Origin: Ruegeria conchae
Lineage (GTDB): Bacteria; Pseudomonadota; Alphaproteobacteria; Rhodobacterales; Rhodobacteraceae
Length of the DNA: 64,000 bases
Direction of reading: 5' to 3'
NCBI RefSeq assembly: GCF_000192475.1
Contig: NZ_AEYW01000006.1
Coordinates: 620,001-684,000, forward strand
This document shows positions 47,472 to 56,437 of the stretch, in pieces. How positions within the stretch are numbered: position 1 is the first letter of the stretch; each line of letters opens with the position of its first letter. The translations under genes and the position numbers were made by a program. Below the pieces are notes generated by a model. That model searched no databases, was not told the DNA's origin, and worked only from the letters and a program-made list of their open reading frames with translations.

Positions 47472-48698
47472 ATGACAATGATCGCTGCCACCCCCGACGA
47501 CAGTCAGGCCAAACGAAACGTCGCCGTTCTGGTGGCGGCCCAGGCGATCTTGGGTGCGCAGATGCCGATCATGTTCATTGTCGGCGGATTGGCCGGGCAA
47601 TCGCTGGCCAGCAACGCCTGCCTCGCGACGCTGCCGATTTCACTGATCGTTCTGGGTTCGATGCTGGCGGCCACGCCGATCTCGGCCATCATGCAACGCT
47701 GGGGACGCCGTGCAGGGTTCCTTGTAGGCTCCACAGCGGGTGCTGCCGGTGGCATTATCGGGGCTTACGGCCTCTATCTCGGCTCATTCCCTGTGTTCCT
47801 TGTCGGCAGCTTCCTGACCGGCATCTATATGAGCGCACATGGCTTCTATCGCTTTGCGGCAGCCGACACCGCTTCTGATGCGTTCCGCCCCAAGGCAATT
47901 TCTTACGTCATGGCCGGGGGGCTCGCGGCGGCCATCATTGGACCACAGATCGTAAAGCTGACCTCGCAAGCCTATGTGATCCCGTTTCTGGGCACTTATT
48001 TGGCTGTGATTGCAATCAACGTACTGGGTTCTGCCCTTTTCTTCTTTCTTGATATTCCCACTCCACCCAAGCCTACCGAGGATGAACCCAAGGGCCGCAA
48101 GCGGCTGGAGCTGCTAAAAACCCCGCGTATCGCAGTGGCGATCATCTGCGCGATGGTTTCTTACGCGCTTATGAACCTTGTGATGACATCTACACCTTTG
48201 GCCGTTGTCGGATGCGGATATACTGAAGGCGATGCGGCAGATATCGTAACCAGCCACGTACTGGCGATGTATATCCCCAGCTTTTTCACCGGCCACCTAA
48301 TTACAAGATTTGGCGTTGAAAAGATCGTGGCCCTTGGTCTGGCCATCCTCGGCGGCGCGGGCCTTGTTGCTCTGCAGGGTGTAGATCTGGGTAACTTTTT
48401 CGTCGCCCTCATCCTACTGGGCATCGGCTGGAACTTTGGATTCATCGGCGCCACCAGCATGCTCGCCGACTCGCACGAAGTGCACGAGCGTGGGCGGATG
48501 CAGGGCCTAAATGACCTGATGGTCTTTGGCGGCGTCACCTTTGCGTCGTTGGCGTCGGGTGGGCTGATGAATTGCTCGGGCGGCTCAGCGGTCGAGGGCT
48601 GGACAGCCGTGAATTTAGCAATGATCCCGCTGCTGACACTGGCAGGAGGCGCGCTGTTGTGGCTGGTGCTAAGGCCGTCAGACCCTCAAACTGCCTGA
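47472..48698 (+). CDS. MFS transporter
   Basis: 408 aa, about 12 membrane helices. Typical major facilitator features: an MQRWGRRAGFLVGS loop between helices 2 and 3 (motif A variant), a cytosolic central loop rich in Pro/Glu/Lys (IPTPPKPTEDEPKGRKRLELL) and RFGVEKIVALGLAILGG in the second half. The substrate is unknown; it is of the YfcJ/drug-resistance-like group. It is convergent with the squalene-synthase-like gene, with the two stops one base apart. Confidence 0.85.
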   Translation: MTMIAATPDDSQAKRNVAVLVAAQAILGAQMPIMFIVGGLAGQSLASNACLATLPISLIVLGSMLAATPISAIMQRWGRRAGFLVGSTAGAAGGIIGAYGLYLGSFPVFLVGSFLTGIYMSAHGFYRFAAADTASDAFRPKAISYVMAGGLAAAIIGPQIVKLTSQAYVIPFLGTYLAVIAINVLGSALFFFLDIPTPPKPTEDEPKGRKRLELLKTPRIAVAIICAMVSYALMNLVMTSTPLAVVGCGYTEGDAADIVTSHVLAMYIPSFFTGHLITRFGVEKIVALGLAILGGAGLVALQGVDLGNFFVALILLGIGWNFGFIGATSMLADSHEVHERGRMQGLNDLMVFGGVTFASLASGGLMNCSGGSAVEGWTAVNLAMIPLLTLAGGALLWLVLRPSDPQTA

Positions 48699-48699
48699 C

Positions 48700-49476
48700 T
48701 TACCAGCGCCCTGTCGCGGCTGTCTTCATCAAAGAGAACCGACGGCGAATTTCGCCTTGTGCCAAGGCACCCGCAGCCACACGTTCTGGCCGTGCCAAGG
48801 CCGCCTGCAGCACCCATTCTGTCTGCCACCCTGCAAAGAGTGCAGGCCGTGCTGCCGCCGATATTTCGCCACGTGCAGATCGCGCACGCGCCAACCGGTC
48901 CAACGCTTTCTGCGCCAAAGCCCGAACACCATCCTGTGTGCCGTCTAACAATGGGATACGACCTCGCGACTCGAGCTCAGGAATAGCACGCATCCAATTC
49001 GCAATCCCGGCCGCATAACCAAAATTTCGAAGAACAGTCTCATCCGACGCACCCAAAGCCTGCGCCGACACCACCATCAACGATCCTGCGCTGTGGTCGA
49101 TATAGGAGTCAAAATGCTCCTCATCATCAAACGGATCGCGGTATATATCCCAACGCCTTACGGCGACATATTCATCCAATTGCGCCGCCAGATGCGGTGA
49201 GAGTATCCGCGACAACGGCGTGACAACTTCGTGCCGACGAACGGATGGACCTTCGGCAATTTCCTGCAAGGCATCGCGCCACCATTGCAGCCGCATCTCA
49301 GCGATCATGCTCTCCTGAGTCACCCACGGGGCGCGGGCCACTTCGACGTTCAGCGCATAGATCGGGAACAGGACAGCCCGTGCCTCGACCGGTGCGGCCA
49401 TGGCCGCCATAAAGCGATCAGGATCGGCCCGATGCACCAGTTCTGCACAAGCCTTGATGTCGTCGTCGAACTCCAC
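48700..49476 (-). CDS. Squalene/phytoene synthase-fold protein lacking the Asp-rich motifs
   Basis: 258 aa. The all-helical prenyl-synthase fold is suggested by FPIYALNVEVARAP, EMRLQWWRDALQEIAEG and the DSYIDHSAGSLMVVSAQALG segment. The catalytic DxxxD pairs of true head-to-head synthases are not seen: the first region reads ALNVEVARA and the second ANWMRAIPELESRGR. This resembles the NDUFAF6-like group (complex I assembly in mitochondria) more than CrtB. It starts one base after the cimA stop, so it is in the cimA operon. Confidence 0.8.
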   Translation of the reverse strand: MEFDDDIKACAELVHRADPDRFMAAMAAPVEARAVLFPIYALNVEVARAPWVTQESMIAEMRLQWWRDALQEIAEGPSVRRHEVVTPLSRILSPHLAAQLDEYVAVRRWDIYRDPFDDEEHFDSYIDHSAGSLMVVSAQALGASDETVLRNFGYAAGIANWMRAIPELESRGRIPLLDGTQDGVRALAQKALDRLARARSARGEISAAARPALFAGWQTEWVLQAALARPERVAAGALAQGEIRRRFSLMKTAATGRW

Positions 49477-49477
49477 C

Positions 49478-51112
49478 TTATTCGGCTGCCGCGGACTGCG
49501 GGGCGCAATCGTTCACCAGTTTCCACTGGATCGCGTCCAATAGCGCCTCGAACGAGGCATCGATTATGTTCGCGCTGACACCGACAGTGGACCAGCGCCG
49601 TCCCTGCCCGTCTTCGCTATCGATGATCACGCGAGTCACCGCCTCGGTCCCACCTTGAGTGATGCGCACCTTGAAGTCGACCAGACGCATATCCGACAGT
49701 ATCTGCGAATACTGTCCCAAATCCTTGGCCAAGGCCTTCGCCAACGCGTTCACCGGGCCGCGATCACTGCCGCTTTCATCCAGCGACTCACTGACCGACA
49801 GCTTCTTCTCGCCATCCACTTTCACAACAACAACCGCCTCTGACAGGCTAACCATCTTGTTGTATTTGTTCTTCCGGCGCTCAACGGTGACCTTATAGCG
49901 CTTGACCTCAAAGAACTCGGGCAATTGCCCCAACTCATCCCGCGCCAACAGCTCGAAACTGGCCTGCGCGGTGTCATAGGAATAGCCCTCGGCCTCGCGC
50001 AGTTTGATCCGCTCAAGGATGCGTCCCAATGCCGGATCACCCGCCTCAACGGCCAATCCCGCATCGGTCAGACGTTTGCGCAGGTTCGATTGACCAGCCT
50101 GATTCGACATCGGAATGATGCGCGCATTCCCGACGCTTGCAGGATCGATATGCTCATAGGTCGTTGGATCCTTGAGGATCGCGCTGGCATGCAGCCCGGC
50201 CTTATGGGCGAACGCCGACGCGCCGACATAGGCGCTCTGCTTGCTGGGCACGCGGTTCAGGATGTCATCCAACATCCGGCTGATCCGGGTCAGCCCAGCC
50301 AAAGCCTCGGGCTTCACGTTAACCTCATAGCGTGAAGCATAGGGTTCTTTCATCATCAGTGTCGGAATCAAAGCGGTCAGGTTGGCGTTACCGCAACGCT
50401 CTCCCAACCCGTTCAGAGTGCCCTGAATCTGCCGCGCACCCGCGTCGACGGCAGCCAGAGAACAGGCCACTGCGTTTTCGGTATCATTGTGGGTGTGAAT
50501 GCCCAATCGGTCCCCCGGCAGACCGGCCGCAATCACCTCAGACACGATCCGCCCGACCTCGGCGGGCAACGCGCCGCCATTGGTATCGCACAAGACGACC
50601 CACCGTGCACCGGCGTCAAGCGCTGCACGACAGACCTCAACCGCATATTCCGGGTTGTCCTTATAGCCATCAAAGAAATGTTCGGCATCGAACAAGGCCT
50701 CACGCCCCTGCGCCACGATATGCGCGACCGAAGCCCTTACGTTCTCAGTGTTTTCCTCCAACGAGATGCCAAGCGCATGAGTCACATGGTAATCATGTGA
50801 CTTTCCCACCAGACAAACGGCTGGCGTTCCGGCATTCATGACGGCCGCCAAAACGTCATCATTCTCTGCCGACCGACCAGAGCGTTTGGTCATCCCAAAC
50901 GCGGTCATACAGGCCGAGGTCTTGGGAGCGCTCTCAAAAAACGCACTGTCGGTCGGGTTCGCCCCGGGCCAACCGCCTTCGATATAATCGAGACCCAATG
51001 CATCCAACGCCTGCGCGATCTGCACTTTCTCAGCGGTCGAGAACTGCACGCCCTGCGTCTGCTGCCCGTCGCGCAAGGTGGTGTCGTAGAGGTAGAGGCG
51101 GGTTTTGGTCAT
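49478..51112 (-). CDS. cimA: (R)-citramalate synthase
   Basis: 544 aa. It condenses pyruvate and acetyl-CoA to citramalate, a threonine-independent route to 2-oxobutyrate and isoleucine. The DRE-TIM barrel motif is YDTTLRDGQQTQGVQFS; metal-binding HTHND is in LGIHTHNDTENAVACS, and GTLNGLGERCGNANL follows. The C-terminal LeuA-dimer regulatory domain (from about 410) is present. Length and the LRDGQQT variant separate it from LeuA and homocitrate synthase. Start at 51112 gives MTKTRLYLYD, the family N-terminus. Confidence 0.93.
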   Translation of the reverse strand: MTKTRLYLYDTTLRDGQQTQGVQFSTAEKVQIAQALDALGLDYIEGGWPGANPTDSAFFESAPKTSACMTAFGMTKRSGRSAENDDVLAAVMNAGTPAVCLVGKSHDYHVTHALGISLEENTENVRASVAHIVAQGREALFDAEHFFDGYKDNPEYAVEVCRAALDAGARWVVLCDTNGGALPAEVGRIVSEVIAAGLPGDRLGIHTHNDTENAVACSLAAVDAGARQIQGTLNGLGERCGNANLTALIPTLMMKEPYASRYEVNVKPEALAGLTRISRMLDDILNRVPSKQSAYVGASAFAHKAGLHASAILKDPTTYEHIDPASVGNARIIPMSNQAGQSNLRKRLTDAGLAVEAGDPALGRILERIKLREAEGYSYDTAQASFELLARDELGQLPEFFEVKRYKVTVERRKNKYNKMVSLSEAVVVVKVDGEKKLSVSESLDESGSDRGPVNALAKALAKDLGQYSQILSDMRLVDFKVRITQGGTEAVTRVIIDSEDGQGRRWSTVGVSANIIDASFEALLDAIQWKLVNDCAPQSAAAE

Positions 51113-51186
51113 GTGTTTGGCTCTTTGGCTTTTTTCCGGCAATTGCGCAATTGATCAGAGAAGAAGACGCTTATCAGATGACTCAC

Positions 51187-52767
51187 TCAAGCTTCAGCAA
51201 TCAACTCGTCGTAGTGCTTTTGTAGCCCTTCGCGATGCTTTGCCATGCGCAGTAGTGTTTGCGCCCAATGATTCTCTCTGGCCTTCTCAGAATCCGATTC
51301 CGAAACTTTGCCGGTACTAGATCGGACAACATTTACTCGAGATAGGATGGGTAGAAGCTCCCACTCGTAACCATCGTTTGTATCTTTTACACTGAAACCA
51401 AAATTGGCGAGATCCTTGTCCCTCATCTGGTCTGCCCAACTGAAAAATAGACCACCCTTTTCTTTCTCGCCGCTCTTCATCCAAATCCTTGCCTGTGCTT
51501 TGAATTCAGAACGCAGCAGCATCCAATTTTTAATTTCTTCGGCAAAATAGGATTTGTCCACAGCACCTGCATCTGCCCAACTACCCATGTCATTGGACAA
51601 AAGTCCAACAACTTGCGCACTTGCGAGCAGCCTCGCAGCGTCTCCGTCCGCAGCCAGCCGGTGGAGTTCCGTAATAGCACCTGCCGTATTCAAATCATCC
51701 GCAAGCGCATCGATTACCGCAGGTGCCGCGGTGGCGGCGGGCTCGATGCCCGCTGTCAGCGCCCGCCACTTGCGCAACGTTACCTCGGCCTCACGCGCCT
51801 TCTTCTCGGTCCAGTCCATCGGCTTGCGATAATGGGTCTGAAGGAAGACAAACCGGATCACTTCACCAGGCACACCTTGCTCCAACAGATCATGCACAGT
51901 GAAGAAATTGCCCAGAGATTTGGACATTTTCTTGCCCTCGACCTGCAGCATCTCATTGTGCATCCAGACGCGCGCGAATTCTCCATGCGGATGTGCGCAT
52001 TTGCTCTGAGCAATCTCATTTTCATGATGCGGGAACATCAGATCGTTGCCGCCGCCATGAATATCAAAGCTCTCGCCCAACAGCTCATAGCTCATAGCCG
52101 AGCATTCAATATGCCAACCCGGACGCCCCCGACCCCACGGGCTGTCCCAACCGGGCAACTCATCGGTCGACGGCTTCCATAGAACAAAGTCCATCGGGTT
52201 TTTCTTGTATGGAGCGACTTCAACCCGTGCACCGGCAATCATGTCATCGACCGAACGGCCAGACAGCCTGCCATAGTCTTCTTTCCAACTGTCGACCGCA
52301 AACAGGACATGACCCTCGGCAGCATAAGCATGCCCCTTGGAAATCAGGTTCTCGATCATCGTAATCATCTGCGCGATATACTGTGTCGCGCGCGGCATTT
52401 CCGTGGGCTCCATCGCCCCAAGCGCGCCCATATCATGCAGATACCAACCTATGGTCTCGTCCGAGCGTTCCTGAACCAATTGCTCCAGAGAGCCTTCGGC
52501 ACCGGCCTGTTTTCGCGCCAAAGCGGTAGCGTTGATCTTGTCGTCCACATCGGTGAAATTGCGCACATAGGTCACGTGATCCGCACCATAAACGTGCCGC
52601 AGCAGACGATAGAGCACGTCGAACACCACCACGGGCCGCGCATTCCCAAGATGGGCGCGGTCATAAACCGTCGGACCACAGACATACATCCGCACATTGC
52701 CTGGATCGATCGGCACGAAATCCTCTTTCGTCCGTGTCCTCGTGTTGTGCAGTTTGATCGTCGTCAT
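51187..52767 (-). CDS. cysS: Cysteine--tRNA ligase
   Basis: 526 aa, longer than the usual 455-500. Class I motifs: HIGH variant HLGN in [16 protein letters not shown] with the zinc Cys, a second zinc site in WHIECSAMS and KMSKS in [12 protein letters not shown]. The C-terminal tRNA-binding region contains [22 protein letters not shown], aligned to the normal end of the enzyme, and is followed by an extra tail of about 55 residues ([22 protein letters not shown]..). ATG 52767 has AGGAG upstream. Not obviously in an operon; cimA lies 74 bp downstream. Confidence 0.95.
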   Translation of the reverse strand: MTTIKLHNTRTRTKEDFVPIDPGNVRMYVCGPTVYDRAHLGNARPVVVFDVLYRLLRHVYGADHVTYVRNFTDVDDKINATALARKQAGAEGSLEQLVQERSDETIGWYLHDMGALGAMEPTEMPRATQYIAQMITMIENLISKGHAYAAEGHVLFAVDSWKEDYGRLSGRSVDDMIAGARVEVAPYKKNPMDFVLWKPSTDELPGWDSPWGRGRPGWHIECSAMSYELLGESFDIHGGGNDLMFPHHENEIAQSKCAHPHGEFARVWMHNEMLQVEGKKMSKSLGNFFTVHDLLEQGVPGEVIRFVFLQTHYRKPMDWTEKKAREAEVTLRKWRALTAGIEPAATAAPAVIDALADDLNTAGAITELHRLAADGDAARLLASAQVVGLLSNDMGSWADAGAVDKSYFAEEIKNWMLLRSEFKAQARIWMKSGEKEKGGLFFSWADQMRDKDLANFGFSVKDTNDGYEWELLPILSRVNVVRSSTGKVSESDSEKARENHWAQTLLRMAKHREGLQKHYDELIAEA

Positions 52768-52985
52768 CGGGTCGTGCTCCTGAAACAGCATGTTCGTCAC
52801 GCGTTGGCGCGGGCTTAGCAACTTGTCTCAGGGATGAAAACGAAAGAAACCGGCCCGCTTGATAAATCAGCAGGTAATGCAGCAAATAATGATGCAGGTT
52901 TTCTGGTTCATGCGCCGTGGGTAGCACGAGTACTGCGCTGAGCCAAGCCTTGAGTTTTGCCTGCGGTATCGGCACTCTGCCTCTC

Positions 52986-53330
52986 ATGAGCCGTGAATAC
53001 GTCAATTCCATTTGCGCTGAACTGCCAGGGGCCGAGCTTTCCGATCCCTGGGGAGGAGGTCACGACGCCTGGAAAGTGGGCGGCAAGATGTTCGCCTGCG
53101 TCGGCTCAGTCGGGGATGGCGTGTCAGTCAAGACACCTGACATTGAGACAGCCCAAATGCTGATCGATGCCGGAGTTGGGATCAAGGCACCATACTTCCA
53201 TCGCAGTTGGGTTTGTCTGCCCTGGTCCACAGATTTTGAAGAAATGAGCCATCGCCTTGTATCATCCTACGACATCATACGCGCGTCGCTCCCCAAGAAA
53301 GTTCAAGCAACTTTAACCGATCGTTTCTGA
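52986..53330 (+). CDS. MmcQ/YjbR family protein
   Basis: 114 aa. It matches the YjbR fold (CyaY-like): LPGAELSDPWGGGHDAWKVGGKMFACVG, KTPDIETAQMLIDAG and the WVCLPW turn. A DNA-binding role has been proposed for the family but is not established. No clear Shine-Dalgarno site precedes the ATG; the frame extends to 52917, but MSREYVNSICAELPG is a family-like start. Divergent from cysS. Confidence 0.82.
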   Translation: MSREYVNSICAELPGAELSDPWGGGHDAWKVGGKMFACVGSVGDGVSVKTPDIETAQMLIDAGVGIKAPYFHRSWVCLPWSTDFEEMSHRLVSSYDIIRASLPKKVQATLTDRF

Positions 53331-53383
53331 TTGGTGGTTTTGAAGAGCGCGAAGTGGTTTATTCAACCTACCTAAAGCGTTTG

Positions 53384-53902
53384 TTAAAAGCGGAATGTAG
53401 TGCGCAGGTTGAAGACGTTTGCGTCAAGATTCCCACCTGACTGAGGAACATTCTCAAAATCCTGTCTTAGCGCCTCGCCGCTGATCACGAAGCGATCACC
53501 CAGAGGATAAGCTACACCGATGCCGTATACTGCTGCCGTGTCGCTATCACCCGATGTGCTAGCCCGCGCTGCGCCGACGACGACGTATCCCAGTGCAGAG
53601 CCGAAATCGTAGCCACCGCGTAATTTCAAACGCGACATGCTGTCTAAACTGCCCTCCGACTGGCCAAGATCAAGGTTGAGCCAGTTGTATTCCAGTTCAC
53701 CACCCAACACGAAATTTCCAAAATCGTAGTCGTATCCGATCACAGGGCCAAAACCGACATCGCTTCCGCCAGCATTGCCCGATCCGTCAACATCCGCATA
53801 GCCGAAACTGAAACCTGCATATGCTCCGGTCCAGTCTTCTGCCAATACCGGCCCGACACCTGCGAACAGCGCGATGACGAGTGCGGCAATCGTTGACTTC
53901 AT
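53384..53902 (-). CDS. Outer-membrane beta-barrel protein
   Basis: 172 aa. Signal peptide MKSTIAALVIALFAGVGPVLAED, then an 8-strand porin-like OMP_b-brl pattern of alternating strands (WTGAYAGFSFGYAD; FGPVIGYDYDFGNFVLGGELEY; LKLRGGYDFG) ending in an aromatic residue (FNLRTTFRF), the BAM recognition signature. Function unknown. The start is fixed by GGAGGG 4 nt before the ATG; a frame extension to 53983 is not used. Confidence 0.88.
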   Translation of the reverse strand: MKSTIAALVIALFAGVGPVLAEDWTGAYAGFSFGYADVDGSGNAGGSDVGFGPVIGYDYDFGNFVLGGELEYNWLNLDLGQSEGSLDSMSRLKLRGGYDFGSALGYVVVGAARASTSGDSDTAAVYGIGVAYPLGDRFVISGEALRQDFENVPQSGGNLDANVFNLRTTFRF

Positions 53903-54320
53903 CAAGCCCTCCAATAAACCAGAAGCGGTCCATAAAATAATGCGGAGATATCCGACAGAAGGACAATCCGCACCGACTTCCAATTCAAACCAACAGTTGT
54001 CTCAAAATTAACTAGGGATAGGTTAACAGATTTTTAGTGTAACGGAAAAAAACATTTCTGTATATCAATTTAACCTGTTCCCATCGCCGGTGAAATTTTT
54101 GCGCGGAAATTCATTTGCAGGTCGCAAACAGAACAGATTGTGACGCTGAGCGTTGAAAATATGAACTCAGTTAGATTGGAACACAATGCACAACGAAGTT
54201 TGGAAAATACGTCTGGTCAGCCGCACCATCGGAGCGGATCGTGGACGTGCGGCACGAGGGCGACCAGCAGCGGTCTGAGTTCACTCAACCCAATACGCAT
54301 TTCTTCGACCGGATTCCAAA
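53903..54320. other. Long intergenic region between OMP and mttB starts
   Basis: The divergent 418 bp between the OMP and mttB starts. AT-rich between about 54000 and 54110. I found no gene, no tRNA and no cobalamin riboswitch core. A plus-strand frame at 54140-54352 overlaps the mttB start and has no family character, so it is not called. Confidence 0.6.
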
Positions 54321-55865
54321 ATGAACGAACAAACCCGAAACTCATCCCGTAGCGGTGGCCGCGCTGCACGCCGTGCAGCCCGCGCCTCGGCCCTGCCAGA
54401 GCATTTGCGCCCTATTCGACCCGGCATGGAGGGTGGAACGCTGAAGGTTCTGACTCTGCACCAGATTGAGCGTATCCATGAGGCCGCATTGACTGCGCTG
54501 GAAACTATTGGACTTGCCGATGCGCCACAAAGCGGGATCGATTATCTGGTGGCCGCCGGTTGTTCCCTGGGCGACGATGGCCGCATCCGCTTCCCGCGTG
54601 CATTGGTCGAAGACACTATCGCCAAAGCAAATCGTTCGGTCACGCTGTACAGCCGGGATGGAAAGTCCGATCTGGAGCTGTCGGGAAACCGGGTTCACTA
54701 TGGAACGGCCGGGGCGGCGGTCAGCATGGTCGATGTGCACGGGCAGGAATATCGCGATTCGACCCTTCAGGATCTCCACGATGCATCCCGCATCTGTGAA
54801 CAGCTTGAAAACATTCACTTTGTTCAACGTCCTATGGTGTGCCGCGATATTGCGGACAACCTCGAGATGGACCTGAACACGGTCTACGCCACCACTTCCG
54901 GTACGTTCAAACACATCGGCACATCTTTCACTGAACCCAGCCATGTCGCACCCGCGATTGAAATGCTGCACATGATTGCAGGCGGAGAGGACAAGTGGCG
55001 CGAACGGCCTTTCATGTCCAACTCCAACTGTTTTGTTGTTCCACCGATGAAATTCGCCACCGAAAGCTGCGAGGTGATGGAGGAGTGCATCAAGGCTGGC
55101 ATGCCGGTTCTGCTGCTGTCCGCCGGCATGGCCGGAGCCACAGCACCCTCGACAGTTGCCGGGGCGATAGCGCAAGCCACGGCTGAATGTCTGGCCGGTT
55201 TGGTTTATGTAAACGCCGTAAAGCCCGGTGCGCCTGCGATTTTTGGCACCTGGCCATTTGGGTTGGATCTGCGCACCGGTGCAATGTCTATTGGCTCTGG
55301 GGAACAAGCCCTGCTGACCGCTGGTTGCGCCCAGATGCACCATTTCTATGACCTGCCTGGCGGAGCCGCCGCCGGTGCCTCAGACGCGAAACTGCCTGAT
55401 ATGCAGGCCGGTTGGGAACAGATGTGCTCGAACGTCATGGCCGGACTTTCGGGCCTGAATATGGTTTATGAGGCCGCAGGCATGCACGCCTCATTGCTGG
55501 GCTTCTGCCATGAGAGCTTAATCCTAAGCGACGATCTGATCGGACAAGCGCAGCGCTGCGTACGTGGAATCGAAGTGTCGGATGAAACTCTGGCGCTGGA
55601 TCAAATGGCCGAGGTTTGCATGGGCGGCCCGGGTCACTATCTAGGGACAGATGCGACCTTGGGCCGTATGCAGGCGGACTACGTCTATCCAACCTTTGGC
55701 GACCGTTCGTCTCCAAAAGAATGGGTTGAACTTGGAAAACCTGATCTGATCGAGAAAGCGGTGAAGCGGAAAGATGAGATTCTGGCGGTGCCATCCCCGG
55801 CCAGATTTGATCCTCTGCTGGATGCCGAACTCCGCGACAGGTTTAACATTCACTTGCCTGCGTAA
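54321..55865 (+). CDS. mttB: Trimethylamine/quaternary-amine methyltransferase (MttB family, non-pyrrolysine)
   Basis: 514 aa. It matches the MttB superfamily, which moves a methyl group from a methylamine to a corrinoid protein. The frame has no internal amber codon, so it is the non-Pyl type, whose characterised members use glycine betaine, carnitine or proline betaine rather than trimethylamine. Family landmarks: VHYGTAGAAVSMVDV, TYGTSFTEPSHVAP-like HIGTSFTEPSHVAP, GTWPFGLDLRTGAMSIG and FCHESLILSDDLIGQ. The N-terminus is Arg-rich (RSGGRAARRAARAS). No corrinoid protein is adjacent. A terminator follows at 55880. Confidence 0.88.
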   Translation: MNEQTRNSSRSGGRAARRAARASALPEHLRPIRPGMEGGTLKVLTLHQIERIHEAALTALETIGLADAPQSGIDYLVAAGCSLGDDGRIRFPRALVEDTIAKANRSVTLYSRDGKSDLELSGNRVHYGTAGAAVSMVDVHGQEYRDSTLQDLHDASRICEQLENIHFVQRPMVCRDIADNLEMDLNTVYATTSGTFKHIGTSFTEPSHVAPAIEMLHMIAGGEDKWRERPFMSNSNCFVVPPMKFATESCEVMEECIKAGMPVLLLSAGMAGATAPSTVAGAIAQATAECLAGLVYVNAVKPGAPAIFGTWPFGLDLRTGAMSIGSGEQALLTAGCAQMHHFYDLPGGAAAGASDAKLPDMQAGWEQMCSNVMAGLSGLNMVYEAAGMHASLLGFCHESLILSDDLIGQAQRCVRGIEVSDETLALDQMAEVCMGGPGHYLGTDATLGRMQADYVYPTFGDRSSPKEWVELGKPDLIEKAVKRKDEILAVPSPARFDPLLDAELRDRFNIHLPA

Positions 55866-55879
55866 CCTACTGAAATATA

Positions 55880-55910
55880 GGCGGCCCGAATAAATCGGGC
55901 CGCCATTTTT
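55880..55910 (+). terminator. Rho-independent terminator after mttB (possibly bidirectional)
   Basis: Perfect 9-bp hairpin GGCGGCCCG (55880-55888) and CGGGCCGCC (55896-55904), 7-nt loop, then ATTTTT. On the minus strand the hairpin could also serve the EF-hand gene that ends at 55920, with a weaker AT-rich tail. Confidence 0.92.
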
Positions 55911-55919
55911 CTAAGTGGA

Positions 55920-56165
55920 TCAACCGTTGGAGGGCGGCAACAGTCCTGCCTGTTGGGCGATTGTGATCTCATCCTGATCAAGCGCGCCGTCGCCGTTTGC
56001 GTCCATCTGCGCGAAACCCTCGGCGTCAACCTCTGGCACAACGGCCTGAACCTCGTCGATTGTCAGCACGCCATCGCCGTTGGTGTCAGCTGCGTTCTGG
56101 GCCAACACCAATGTCGGCAGTCCAAGTGCCAGCGCCGATATTACGGCCAATTTCTGCGGTTTCAT
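55920..56165 (-). CDS. Small exported EF-hand protein
   Basis: 81 aa. Signal peptide MKPQKLAVISALALGLPTLVLA, then two calcium-binding loops: DTNGDGVLTIDE and DANGDGALDQDE, each with the canonical D-x-N/D-x-D-G...E pattern. A short Pro-rich tail ends it. It is the size of a single EF-hand pair and probably a periplasmic Ca2+ buffer or sensor; partner unknown. AGGAGG precedes the ATG. The frame extends to 56228 but that part is not used. Confidence 0.85.
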   Translation of the reverse strand: MKPQKLAVISALALGLPTLVLAQNAADTNGDGVLTIDEVQAVVPEVDAEGFAQMDANGDGALDQDEITIAQQAGLLPPSNG

Positions 56166-56312
56166 ATTTGCCTCCTGAGTGTGTCTTCTTAAGTGTTTGT
56201 GTCCGGACAAGCGCCAAAAGAAAGCCACCCAAAGGGCAAGTCACCCGCTCCGATTGATTTTGCTCCATTCGGGCCAATCTCTGCGTGTTTGCCCGAGTCG
56301 CATCTGCGGAGG

Positions 56313-56325
56313 TTTGCCGGGCAAA
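56313..56325. promoter_or_regulatory. Short perfect inverted repeat upstream of the EF-hand gene
   Basis: TTTGCC at 56313-56318 and GGCAAA at 56320-56325 around one central base, about 150 bp before the EF-hand start. The shape is that of a LacI/GntR-type operator half-site pair, but no regulator is near. Confidence 0.3.
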
Positions 56326-56412
56326 ATGGCCCACACAGGTTTCGGCAACTCTTGCCCGACCCGGGCGAGATAATCTGGCAATCCTCTGCTCAAAAACCGA
56401 CTCGCACTTGAA

Positions 56413-56437
56413 AAAAGAAAGGGGGCCGAAGCCCCCT
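56413..56437 (-). terminator. Terminator at the end of the nrdJ downstream region
   Basis: GGGGGC-TTCG-GCCCCC hairpin on the minus strand followed by TTTCTTTTTTC. It is about 270 bp after the nrdJ stop, so a long 3' region or a separate RNA lies between. Confidence 0.9.

Noticed and set aside
54140-54352. Small plus-strand frame before mttB (70 aa)
   Set aside because: It overlaps the mttB start in another frame, has no binding site that stands out and no protein-family character.
54342-55343. Minus-strand open frame (333 aa) opposite mttB
   Set aside because: mttB is recognised over its full length; the antisense frame has no family character.
54321-55865. Pyrrolysine (in-frame amber) in mttB
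   Set aside because: The frame runs from ATG to stop without an internal TAG, so it is the non-pyrrolysine type.
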